Source: a virus
Strand: one strand, 5' to 3'
DNA length: 55,988 bases
Virus record (IMG/VR): IMGVR_UViG_3300025141_000115
Location: 1 to 55,988 of that record
Positions 15,678 through 21,119 of the stretch are shown in pieces (position 1 is the stretch's first letter; each line of letters begins with the position of its first letter). Below the pieces are notes generated by a model that was not told the DNA's origin, ran no database searches, and saw nothing but the letters and a program-made list of their open reading frames with translations. Position numbers and translations under genes: made by a program.

Positions 15678-15896
15678 TCAATGGTTATTGGTCCACGGTC
15701 CAATGTTCTTTGTGTTAATAGTAACACAAACACTGTTCACAGACACAACAGGCATGGGACCCGCAACAAAGTCCTTTATCATCTGAGCCGTGCGGACCCA
15801 ACAATCCGGAAGTTCCTCATAGGGACCCTTCTCATCATCAAGCTGGATAGGAGATGGGAACCCAAGAACAGTTATTATTACAATAGCCTTAAACAT
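15678..15896 (-). CDS. Small secreted or membrane protein, first gene of late operon
   Basis: A 72-residue ORF with a hydrophobic N-terminus (MFKAIVIITVLGFPSP) like a short signal sequence, two cysteines and an aromatic tail ending GPWTNNH. It ends 9 bases before terL. No good ribosome site precedes ATG 15896; the predicted -10 box ends only ~8 bases upstream, so it may be leaderless. Function unknown. Confidence 0.55.
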   Translation of the reverse strand: MFKAIVIITVLGFPSPIQLDDEKGPYEELPDCWVRTAQMIKDFVAGPMPVVSVNSVCVTINTKNIGPWTNNH

Positions 15897-15904
15897 GAGG
15901 TTAC

Positions 15905-15932
15905 ATTACACCGGATCATGGTCCAATGACAA
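15905..15932 (-). promoter_or_regulatory. Putative late promoter of the head operon
   Basis: On the minus strand TTGTCA (15932-15927) and TGTAAT (15910-15905) are 16 bases apart and point into the terL operon. An alternative -35, TTGACA, is at 15955-15950. Just upstream an inverted repeat ACTATCT/AGATAGT lies at 15958-15984, a possible activator or operator site. The call is by consensus only. Confidence 0.45.
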
Positions 15933-16027
15933 GTAGTTCAAATTATTTGTGTCAAACACTATCTTCCGTTGCACGTCAGATAGTGGGGCGCCCGATTTTG
16001 GCTGCCGGAAATTGTCGCGTCCGATTT

Positions 16028-16062
16028 GAAAAATCGGTGCTAGGTTTAAGTACCTAGCACCG
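16028..16062 (-). terminator. Intrinsic terminator of the early minus cluster
   Basis: A perfect 11-bp stem (CGGTGCTAGGT at 16035-16045, ACCTAGCACCG at 16052-16062) with a six-base loop is followed on the minus transcript by AUUUUUC. It ends the cluster after the gene at 16074 and separates it from the late promoter. An overlapping small hairpin CCGATTT/AAATCGG lies at 16021-16037. Confidence 0.8.
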
Positions 16063-16073
16063 TTGTTGATTAG

Positions 16074-16403
16074 TTATTCTTCATAATAAAGATTTAAGTA
16101 TAATGGATACCCGCTCATTTCTTGTCGAACACCATGCATTCTTTTTTTATCGCCATTAATAATGGCGTCGGCCATATCCATTCCCATTTGAAAAATCCAT
16201 GCGTGTTGTTCATCCATGCGAGAAGTGGCATTGTTATACATAAAGCTCCAATGTTCTACTCTCTCTTGCAGACGTTTTACTTTTTCCGCTTCATGTTTTA
16301 GACGTTCCACCGCCCATTTTTCCCTTTTTATTTCAAAATTTTGACGGTGCTTTTCGCGCCTTGCTAAAGCTTGTTTCATGTTTTCTTCTAATTGTTTTGT
16401 CAT
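16074..16403 (-). CDS. Coiled-coil small early protein
   Basis: A 109-residue protein. Residues 1-55 are a strongly charged coiled coil (RREKHRQNFEIKREKWAVER), followed by an aromatic C-terminus ending YPLYLNLYYEE. Ribosome site AAAGGAAAAG precedes ATG 16403. It is flanked by terminators on both sides. It may be an early host-takeover protein; function unknown. Confidence 0.65.
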   Translation of the reverse strand: MTKQLEENMKQALARREKHRQNFEIKREKWAVERLKHEAEKVKRLQERVEHWSFMYNNATSRMDEQHAWIFQMGMDMADAIINGDKKRMHGVRQEMSGYPLYLNLYYEE

Positions 16404-16417
16404 GTGCTTTTCCTTTC

Positions 16418-16447
16418 AAAAAAAAACGGGAGGGAATATTCCCTCCC
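16418..16447 (-). terminator. Intrinsic terminator between early genes (copy 1)
   Basis: A 20-base palindrome GGGAGGGAATATTCCCTCCC at 16428-16447 is followed on the minus strand by nine T. It sits 7 bases after the stop at 16454 and only ~15 bases before the next ATG at 16403, so no promoter fits between them. About 45 bases here are repeated at 16703-16751. Confidence 0.85.
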
Positions 16448-16453
16448 ATGGTT

Positions 16454-16699
16454 TTATTTTATTACTTTGCGGAATGTGATCATGCCATATGAATTAGCAT
16501 AATCCATTGTATAGCCTAATAGTGTAAGGCGTTTCATTTCCTCTAAATAGTTCGGATCGGATGCGTCGACCATGACAAGGCTAGGCATCTCTTGATATTC
16601 TTGGGTAACAACCTCAATCAATGGATCATCACCAGCAAGCACGCCATGCGTATTTTGGTGATCGGTGGTTGCTTTGATATTGTCAGTTAATATTGTCAT
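16454..16699 (-). CDS. Small early protein
   Basis: An 81-residue protein if started at ATG 16699 (MTILTDNIKATTDHQNTHGV), which has AAAGGAAAAG ahead of it; longer in-frame reading would run into the upstream terminator. It has an alpha/beta look (LIEVVTQEYQEMPSLVMVDA, RLTLLGYTMDYANSYG). Not recognised. It lies between two copies of the same terminator. Confidence 0.65.
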   Translation of the reverse strand: MTILTDNIKATTDHQNTHGVLAGDDPLIEVVTQEYQEMPSLVMVDASDPNYLEEMKRLTLLGYTMDYANSYGMITFRKVIK

Positions 16700-16712
16700 T
16701 ACTTTTCCTTTC

Positions 16713-16742
16713 AAAAAAAAGCGGGAGGGAATATTCCCTCCC
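16713..16742 (-). terminator. Intrinsic terminator between early genes (copy 2)
   Basis: The same 20-base palindrome as copy 1 (16723-16742) is followed by eight T on the minus strand. It directly follows the stop at 16749. Both the hairpin and the ribosome-binding region of the next gene are duplicated. Confidence 0.85.
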
Positions 16743-16748
16743 ATGGTT

Positions 16749-17081
16749 TTACTTTTTTGTTTTAGTAAATGTCACGCTATGGCGTGAAGGTTTTGTTTTT
16801 TTGGAAAGTTTAATTAACCTCTCAGCGTGTTCTTTATCGCAAACAACATTAAAAATTGTACTAATGTTTTCAGCCAATAAATCATAATCTAGATTAGTAG
16901 ATTTACCAGCTTGAATTGTTGCTTTGAAAGCATCGCCAAAGATTTCGCCGATACCATGATCATTACGCAAAACGTCTAAATGATCATTGCAAGCTTTCCA
17001 AATTGCTTTGGATTGACCAGCAAAATCTACAAAGTCTTTTTGCTTGGTTATTGTTTTTTTCTCAAAAGTAAATGTTTTCAT
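16749..17081 (-). CDS. Small basic early protein
   Basis: A 110-residue protein from ATG 17081 (MKTFTFEKKTITKQKDFVDF), chosen because AGAGGT lies 8 bases ahead and the predicted promoter is just upstream. It is mainly helical with a basic C-terminus (KLSKKTKPSRHSVTFTKTKK). It has no recognised domain. First gene behind promoter 17137-17165, so probably immediate early. Confidence 0.65.
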   Translation of the reverse strand: MKTFTFEKKTITKQKDFVDFAGQSKAIWKACNDHLDVLRNDHGIGEIFGDAFKATIQAGKSTNLDYDLLAENISTIFNVVCDKEHAERLIKLSKKTKPSRHSVTFTKTKK

Positions 17082-17136
17082 TTTTAACCTCTTAATTTTG
17101 TTTACGCTATAGCGTTTGTCGCTATAACTACACATA

Positions 17137-17165
17137 GTTATACACCCATCTTATCCCATGGTCAA
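17137..17165 (-). promoter_or_regulatory. Early promoter upstream of 17081
   Basis: TTGACC (17165-17160) and TATAAC (17142-17137) with a 17-base spacer on the minus strand. The spacer starts ATGGGATAAGATGG, close to the promoter at 19801. The -10 box is inside a dyad ATAACTA/TAGTTAT (about 17124-17141), a likely repressor site, and a CGCTATAGCG palindrome follows at about 17105-17114. Confidence 0.65.
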
Positions 17166-17218
17166 TAGACTAATGCAAAATAATTGCATTTTTTTTGAAT
17201 TATTTTTAGCTGTAAATG

Positions 17219-17307
17219 TTGCTATTTCGTTCTACCGGCTCCTTTTTCTATTTTAGTGAAATAGCAATTAAGATCTATTCTTATTTTCTATTTTAGTGAA
17301 ATAGCAA
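17219..17307. promoter_or_regulatory. Operator cluster: two direct repeats plus an inverted half site
   Basis: A 24-base block (TTTTCTATTTTAGTGAAA followed by TAGCAA) occurs at 17244-17267 and again at 17284-17307, exactly 40 bases apart. Each has an internal dyad CTATTT/AAATAG. A third, inverted arm TTGCTATTTC is at 17219-17228. It lies in the ~320-base gap upstream of the 17081 promoter. Typical of a repressor/activator binding array; the binding protein is unknown. Confidence 0.65.
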
Positions 17308-17330
17308 GAACCAGGGGCAGGTCCTTATCT

Positions 17331-17405
17331 ACTATATACGTATACGTATATAGTTGGCACGCCAACCGTTGACGATTTGAAGCCCGACCCGACCCGACCC
17401 GACCA
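17331..17405. repeat. Intergenic cassette A: TA-rich palindrome plus (CCCGA)n
   Basis: A perfect 24-base palindrome at 17331-17354 (ACTATATACGTA and its complement) is followed by AAGCCCGACCCGACCCGACC at 17381-17400. The minus strand has four GGG runs two bases apart, a canonical G-quadruplex motif. Cassettes B and C have the same order on the plus strand. The rest of the gap from 17142 to 17461 holds the operator array and a terminator. Confidence 0.75.
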
Positions 17406-17414
17406 GCCGGACAC

Positions 17415-17441
17415 AAAAAAAGGGCGCCCCGAAGGACGCCC
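17415..17441 (-). terminator. Terminator with UUCG loop after 17461
   Basis: On the minus transcript GGGCGUCC, loop UUCG, GGGCGCCC, then seven U (17441 down to 17415). The UUCG tetraloop makes it very stable. The same element is repeated at 17989-18015. Confidence 0.88.
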
Positions 17442-17460
17442 CAATAACCGATAACCCGAT

Positions 17461-17763
17461 TTATTCTACTTGGTTAAGTGTTCCAGTAAAACCACGGTCG
17501 CGTTCCACTTTCAATCCGAATGTACCCGTGAGTTGTTCTAACTCAGATAACCTAAACGTGCCTAGTTCTTTCTCAAGACCATGCACCATTCCATAGAGTA
17601 GGAAGTCACCGTTTTCCTCCTTACGGCCTTCGGTCACATACCATGTCCAGTTAGACCATGGAGTAAACATTTTAAATGCGATTGGAATATCTTCCGAAGG
17701 TGTTTCGGAAAAAGTGCCTAAAGGTGGCAAGCTCTTCTCAATTTCTTTTGTCATTAATTGCAT
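17461..17763 (-). CDS. DUF2958-like protein
   Basis: A 100-residue protein from ATG 17763, which has AAAGG 9 bases ahead; the leader ATGAAAGGTTATA is shared with the gene at 18778. The pattern LPPLGTFSET, FKMFTPWSNWTWYVTEG, FLLYGMVHGLEKELGTFRLS ELEQLTG and VERDRGF fits the DUF2958 family, which is common on plasmids and phages and of unknown function. It has its own promoter and terminator. Confidence 0.8.
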   Translation of the reverse strand: MQLMTKEIEKSLPPLGTFSETPSEDIPIAFKMFTPWSNWTWYVTEGRKEENGDFLLYGMVHGLEKELGTFRLSELEQLTGTFGLKVERDRGFTGTLNQVE

Positions 17764-17799
17764 AATATAACCTTTCATATATGAGTTGTTGACATTGAC

Positions 17800-17828
17800 A
17801 TCGTACCACATAATCCCATTAGAGTAAA
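17800..17828 (-). promoter_or_regulatory. Early promoter upstream of 17763
   Basis: TTTACT (17828-17823) and TACGAT (17805-17800) on the minus strand, 17-base spacer CTAATGGGATTATGTGG. The TCTAATGGGAT part and the downstream GTCAACAA resemble the promoter at 18800-18828. One of a family of related early promoters. Confidence 0.55.
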
Positions 17829-17890
17829 ACATTATTTTTTGCTATCGTGAGTTAGATATATGCTAACGGCTCGCGCCCAACCGCGAAGCT

Positions 17891-17979
17891 CTCGAGGATA
17901 ATATATATATATATAGTCCGTACCCGTCCTATAGTGGGCGGTTCATCGTCCGCTGCCAATAAGCCCGACCCGACCCGAC
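17891..17979. repeat. Intergenic cassette B: TA tract, CCGTCCTATAG, (CCCGA)n
   Basis: CTCGAGGATAATATA starts at 17891, followed by alternating TA to 17915 and by GTACCCGTCCTATAG (17920-17934), then AAGCCCGACCCGACCCGACA (17961-17980). The first two parts recur in cassette C at 19656-19702. The array holds three GGG runs on the minus strand. Cassette B sits between the terminator at 17989 and the promoter at 17800; nothing else is seen in this ~270-base gap. Confidence 0.75.
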
Positions 17980-17988
17980 ATCGAGCAT

Positions 17989-18015
17989 AAAAAAAGGGCG
18001 CCCCGAAGGACGCCC
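17989..18015 (-). terminator. Terminator with UUCG loop after 18038
   Basis: Same stem-loop as at 17415-17441 (GGGCGTCC, TTCG loop, GGGCGCCC, then seven T on the minus strand). It ends the operon that begins at 18778. Confidence 0.88.
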
Positions 18016-18037
18016 GTCAAGTTTGGGAGGTTAAACT

Positions 18038-18229
18038 CTAATCATATAGCATTGCCATTTCATCTTGCCAATGATCTTCGGCAGCGGTATCAACTGCATA
18101 GGCTGGGGTCATGCCATCATCAAAATAATCCCTCCAGTTTGCGTCCGGCATATCATGCAGACCTAACCCAAGTGTCGATTGTACAATGCTATCGCATTTA
18201 TTCATCCATTCCTTGAAATTCTTGTCCAT
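18038..18229 (-). CDS. Small acidic early protein
   Basis: A 63-residue protein from ATG 18229, whose A overlaps the upstream stop (TAATG). It is acidic and aromatic (NWRDYFDDGMTPAYAVDTAA, DHWQDEMAMLYD). Such small acidic early phage proteins often bind host enzymes, but no target can be named. Last gene of its operon. Confidence 0.65.
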   Translation of the reverse strand: MDKNFKEWMNKCDSIVQSTLGLGLHDMPDANWRDYFDDGMTPAYAVDTAAEDHWQDEMAMLYD

Positions 18230-18375
18230 TAGAATAACTCCCATAAAATTGAAAGATAAGCGAGGGCGAATGCTCCCGCCAATACTTTAACGCAAACACC
18301 AAGGTGTCGCATCTTGCGATCCCATCGTTTAGCTTCCTGCCATGCATCGAACTCTCTTGTTAAATCTTGCATCAT
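18229..18375 (-). CDS. Small single-pass membrane protein
   Basis: A 48-residue ORF with a charged N-terminus (MMQDLTREFDAWQEAKRWDR) and one C-terminal membrane helix (VLAGAFALAYLSILW). Its start overlaps the upstream stop (TCATGATG) and its stop overlaps the next start (TAATG), which supports translation. Function unknown. Confidence 0.6.
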   Translation of the reverse strand: MMQDLTREFDAWQEAKRWDRKMRHLGVCVKVLAGAFALAYLSILWELF

Positions 18376-18596
18376 GAAACCCCCTTGTTAGGTAAGTGAA
18401 AAATATTACGAGCATTGGGATAATCCTCAAGCAAATCTTCTTCGCTATTATACAAGTCTTTGCTCATTGGTTTATCACCAGTTCCACCGCATTCGTAGCA
18501 ATCAATATCACGAGAACTAGGATCGTTAGGTTCACGGTCGGAAAGAACACCATCCCCTCCGCAATCAGGACAATCTACTCTAAAAAAATAAGTCAT
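18372..18596 (-). CDS. DnaJ-type zinc finger small protein
   Basis: A 74-residue protein with two CxxCxGxG-type motifs, CPDCGGDG (residues ~9-16) and CYECGGTG (~33-40), which would bind one zinc as in the DnaJ Cys-rich domain. No J domain is present. An acidic C-terminus follows. It may bind unfolded proteins or nucleic acid. ATG 18596 overlaps the stop of the gene before. Confidence 0.7.
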   Translation of the reverse strand: MTYFFRVDCPDCGGDGVLSDREPNDPSSRDIDCYECGGTGDKPMSKDLYNSEEDLLEDYPNARNIFHLPNKGVS

Positions 18597-18778
18597 TTTA
18601 TAACCTCTATTTTTGTATAATAATCCCCTTCACACCATTCAGCCCAGCCCTCACGCCAATCGCTCTTATCGTAAGGGGTAAATTCGTCAGAGTGGTCTCG
18701 GTTTATTTCTTCTAGAATTTCCCTGACCGACCACTTGAAAATCTTACCAGTTTCTATTTCTCTTATTTTGTATTTCAT
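18593..18778 (-). CDS. Small early protein, first gene of minus cluster
   Basis: A 61-residue protein from ATG 18778 (MKYKIREIETGKIFKWSVRE), with AAAGG 9 bases ahead. Two in-frame ATGs (18793 and 18778) are separated by GGTTATAAA, the same leader as at 17763-17781. Acidic, Trp-rich C-terminal half (DWREGWAEWCEGDYYTKIEV). Not recognised. Confidence 0.6.
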   Translation of the reverse strand: MKYKIREIETGKIFKWSVREILEEINRDHSDEFTPYDKSDWREGWAEWCEGDYYTKIEVIK

Positions 18779-18799
18779 TTTATAACCTTTCATTGTTTG

Positions 18800-18839
18800 T
18801 TGACTATTACAGTCTAATGGAATAATATGGGAGGGTCAA
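18800..18839. promoter_or_regulatory. Overlapping divergent early promoters
   Basis: Plus strand: TTGACT (18800-18805), 17 bases, TAATAT (18823-18828). Minus strand: TTGACC (18839-18834), 17 bases, TAGACT (18816-18811). The two promoters overlap almost completely, and TTGTTGAC/GTCAACAA forms a dyad around them (18797-18841), so one regulator or one polymerase could exclude the other direction. This would be a switch between the 18.8-16 kb and 18.9-21 kb clusters. Confidence 0.65.
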
Positions 18840-18861
18840 CAATTAAATGAGAGGATTAATC

Positions 18862-19134
18862 ATGAGTACAACGGATTACGAAAAATTCTTTTTTCTATAT
18901 GACGAAGGGATAAAACTAAATGATTTTCTGCAATGGGGATCTGCAAAGCAGGTCGCCAATGAAAATGCCATAGTTCTTGAAGCTGAACGGATAGCCAAGG
19001 AACAAGGGCGTTCTGAGGAATTGCAAAAGCTTTTCGATAAATGCGACAAAGCGACCGCGGACGAATGTCTAGAATGGCTATTGGATTTCTTTGGTATAAG
19101 AGAGAAATTTTATTCTCTAGATGGGGAGGATTAA
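18862..19134 (+). CDS. Small early protein
   Basis: A 90-residue protein from ATG 18862 (MSTTDYEKFFFLYDEGIKLN), with GAGAGGATTAATC ahead. The same leader GAGGATTAATCATGAGTACAA, allowing for length, opens the next gene. Helical and acidic; AERIAKEQGRSEELQKLFDK in the middle. Function unknown. Confidence 0.65.
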   Translation: MSTTDYEKFFFLYDEGIKLNDFLQWGSAKQVANENAIVLEAERIAKEQGRSEELQKLFDKCDKATADECLEWLLDFFGIREKFYSLDGED

Positions 19135-19136
19135 TC

Positions 19137-19559
19137 ATGAGTACAAGAGCAGTTTATTCTTTTTACGGAAGCAGTCCAGTGGTTCACGTTTACAAGCACT
19201 GGGACAATTATCCATCTATGGGCGTTCGGTTTATTCATAACGCCCTAGACTATGCGTGGAAATTGCCACGCTATGAGAACGATGAATTTTCCGGAGCATT
19301 TGTGGGCGCGAATAAAGATAAGCGCAGATCAGATAGGGATGGCGGTGGCATTCGTTTGATTAGTGGAGATTTGCAGCCATGGGAATTTTCAAGTGATAGT
19401 CAATACTGGTACAAGATCAGGCGGGAGAAATCCGGTCTTGATCTCAACATTGAAATCTTTGAAACAAATTGGTTAAACGGAACTAACAGAAATAAAATAA
19501 CATGGCATGGTAGTTTGACTGATGCGCTCGAGGATTTTCCAATGAGGATTTCCTGCTAG
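19137..19559 (+). CDS. Hypothetical early protein
   Basis: A 140-residue alpha/beta protein from ATG 19137, with GGGGAGGATTAATC as ribosome site; longer in-frame reading would cross the previous gene. It contains YGSSPVVHVYKHWDNYPSMG, GGGIRLISGD and the C-terminal SLTDALEDFPMRISC. It looks like a compact enzyme-sized domain, but I do not recognise it. It is followed by a strong terminator. Confidence 0.7.
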   Translation: MSTRAVYSFYGSSPVVHVYKHWDNYPSMGVRFIHNALDYAWKLPRYENDEFSGAFVGANKDKRRSDRDGGGIRLISGDLQPWEFSSDSQYWYKIRREKSGLDLNIEIFETNWLNGTNRNKITWHGSLTDALEDFPMRISC

Positions 19560-19599
19560 CTTCAGAATATGTAATCAACAAATAAAGAAAGGGAAACTG

Positions 19600-19625
19600 C
19601 GGAGCCGGCTTGGCTCCGTTTTTTT
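19600..19625 (+). terminator. Intrinsic terminator after 19559
   Basis: CGGAGCC (19600-19606), loop GGCTT, GGCTCCG (19612-19618), followed by seven T. Confidence 0.9.
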
Positions 19626-19655
19626 ATGTCCGCTGCCATTGGCTGGCCCCAGTCG

Positions 19656-19783
19656 CTCGAGGATAATAATATATTATTATATAGTACGTACCCGTCCTAT
19701 AGGGGCGCGACCCATTGAAGCCCGACCCGACCCGAACCCGACCCGAACCCGAACCCGACCCGACCAACAACCAAGCCCGACCG
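19656..19783. repeat. Intergenic cassette C: TA palindrome, CCGTCCTATAG, long (CCCGA)n
   Basis: CTCGAGGATAATAATATA starts at 19656; the 18 bases at 19663-19680 are a perfect palindrome. ATAGTACGTACCCGTCCTATAG (19681-19702) follows, then nine or more CCC runs as CCCGA/ACCCGA units at 19721-19783. It shares order and plus-strand orientation with cassette B even though the flanking genes point the other way. Together with a terminator and a promoter it fills the ~300-base gap. Confidence 0.78.
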
Positions 19784-19800
19784 ATACTAATAATATTTTA

Positions 19801-19829
19801 TTGACCATGGTAATGCATGGTGATATATT
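19801..19829 (+). promoter_or_regulatory. Early promoter upstream of GP88-like gene
   Basis: TTGACC (19801-19806), 17-base spacer ATGGTAATGCATGGTGA, TATATT (19824-19829). Arms TTATTGACC and GGTCAATAA flank it (19799-19843), as at the 18.8 kb promoters. The ATGG repeats in the spacer match the promoter at 17137-17165. Confidence 0.7.
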
Positions 19830-19863
19830 GAACGGGTCAATAACTTTTAACGGAGAATTTACA

Positions 19864-20607
19864 ATGATACAATTTAAACGTTTCTTTTCTACTGATTCCG
19901 CCAAAGCAATTAAAGCGGATAAATACGGATATCTAAACGGTATTAATTATATGGCGCCTCATACTACGGGCGGAGCTTTTGATTTATGCGGGAAGTCTTC
20001 CGCAGGTTGTCGGTCGCTATGTTTAGGTTTCTATTCCGGTCAAGCAGCCATGGTTAAAGATTTAGAGAACGGGACTAATAGCGTCCGTGATTCCCGTGTT
20101 CGTAAAGCACAATACTTTATGAACGACCGCCACGCATTTATGGCGGAAATGGTCGGGCATATATCCAAGCTTATTAAAACCGCTAAACGTAAAGATAAAA
20201 AGTTATGCGTTCGTTTAAACGGGTCAACGGACCTTGCGTTTGAATCTATGAAAATCAAACAGACTAATAATAAAACGGTTGCGGATTTATTCCCGCATAC
20301 TCAATTCGTAGATTATACCAAACATTTAAAACGGTTACTTAACAAAAACCGTCCGGCCAATTATCATTTGACCTTTAGTTTATCGGAAGAAAACAAGGCA
20401 GAAGCCAAAAAAGCTTTGAAGCTTGGTTTTAATGTCGCGGTTGTTTTCGGTCACGGGTTGCCAAAAGAATATTTAGGTTACCCAGTAATTGACGGGACGG
20501 AACACGATTTACGCCATCTTGACCCAAAGGGCGTAATTGTCGGTCTTGACCCAAAAGGGGCGAAAGCCAAAAACGATGAAACTGGTTTTGTAGTAAGGGA
20601 TTATTAA
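19864..20607 (+). CDS. GP88-like protein
   Basis: A 247-residue protein from ATG 19864 (MIQFKRFFSTDSAKAIKADK), with GGAG 9 bases ahead; upstream codons run into the CCCGA array and are not used. Features: a Cys cluster CGKSSAGCRSLCLGF (~residues 40-55), NSVRDSRVRKAQYFMNDR, VRLNGSTDLAFE, FVDYTKHLKRLL and a C-terminal VIVGLDPKGAKAK. This layout resembles the phage gene-product-88 family, of unknown biochemical role. Family call is moderately sure. Confidence 0.6.
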   Translation: MIQFKRFFSTDSAKAIKADKYGYLNGINYMAPHTTGGAFDLCGKSSAGCRSLCLGFYSGQAAMVKDLENGTNSVRDSRVRKAQYFMNDRHAFMAEMVGHISKLIKTAKRKDKKLCVRLNGSTDLAFESMKIKQTNNKTVADLFPHTQFVDYTKHLKRLLNKNRPANYHLTFSLSEENKAEAKKALKLGFNVAVVFGHGLPKEYLGYPVIDGTEHDLRHLDPKGVIVGLDPKGAKAKNDETGFVVRDY

Positions 20608-20609
20608 AA

Positions 20610-20774
20610 ATGGAAAATTTATTTGAAGAACTATTGCCAGAAATAGAAGAGATTGCCCAAGCTTTGGGCGTCTCTTACAATCGGGCGGAGAAAATACAGG
20701 ACGTTGTTCTAGAAGCTTGCGTTAAGAGTGAGGGCAACTATGTCGGAAACGGATTTATTGTTGAGAGGTTTTAG
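20610..20774 (+). CDS. Small helical protein
   Basis: A 54-residue ORF (MENLFEELLPEIEEIAQALG then VSYNRAEKIQDVVLEACVKS), two bases after the upstream stop and two bases before the next ATG. The first half could be a short helix-turn-helix-like fold. Tight packing between two genes supports it. Confidence 0.55.
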   Translation: MENLFEELLPEIEEIAQALGVSYNRAEKIQDVVLEACVKSEGNYVGNGFIVERF

Positions 20775-20776
20775 AA

Positions 20777-21022
20777 ATGAAAAAAATATTAAAAAACAAA
20801 ACGGAAGCGGACGCCATAGCAGAAACAGCGGACGGTTTACTCGATAATATGGCGGAGGACGGTTTGCAACAATCCAATAATTTCGAGGATATGGAAAGTG
20901 TTCGCGATTTGATAAGAGAAGTAAAAACTTTTCCGCATACTTTAGAGTTTCATACTGGAGAAGAGTATCAATTTGAAGTAGCCAAAGAACAAGCTTTCGA
21001 TTTTAGAGCGGACGGTTGTTGA
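20777..21022 (+). CDS. Small acidic protein
   Basis: An 81-residue acidic protein (EADAIAETADGLLDNMAEDG) ending FEVAKEQAFDFRADGC. GAGAGG lies ahead of ATG 20777. Last gene of its cluster. Function unknown. Confidence 0.6.
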   Translation: MKKILKNKTEADAIAETADGLLDNMAEDGLQQSNNFEDMESVRDLIREVKTFPHTLEFHTGEEYQFEVAKEQAFDFRADGC

Positions 21023-21044
21023 CACTCCAAAGTAGTCCGCTCAC

Positions 21045-21070
21045 GGACCTGCGGTCTCCGCTGCAGGTCC
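21045..21070 (+). terminator. Hairpin after 21022
   Basis: GGACCTGC (21045-21052) pairs with GCAGGTCC (21063-21070), followed by AATTTTCC. A probable, somewhat weak terminator for the plus cluster; convergent nuclease gene ends shortly downstream. Confidence 0.5.
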
Positions 21071-21119
21071 AATTTTCCGCCCAACCGTCTTATTTCCTTT
21101 CAACGGTTGGGCGGATTTT

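Noticed and set aside
19639-19863. Upstream extension of the GP88-like gene
   Set aside because: Reads through a terminator-adjacent cassette and promoter; the ribosome site supports ATG 19864.
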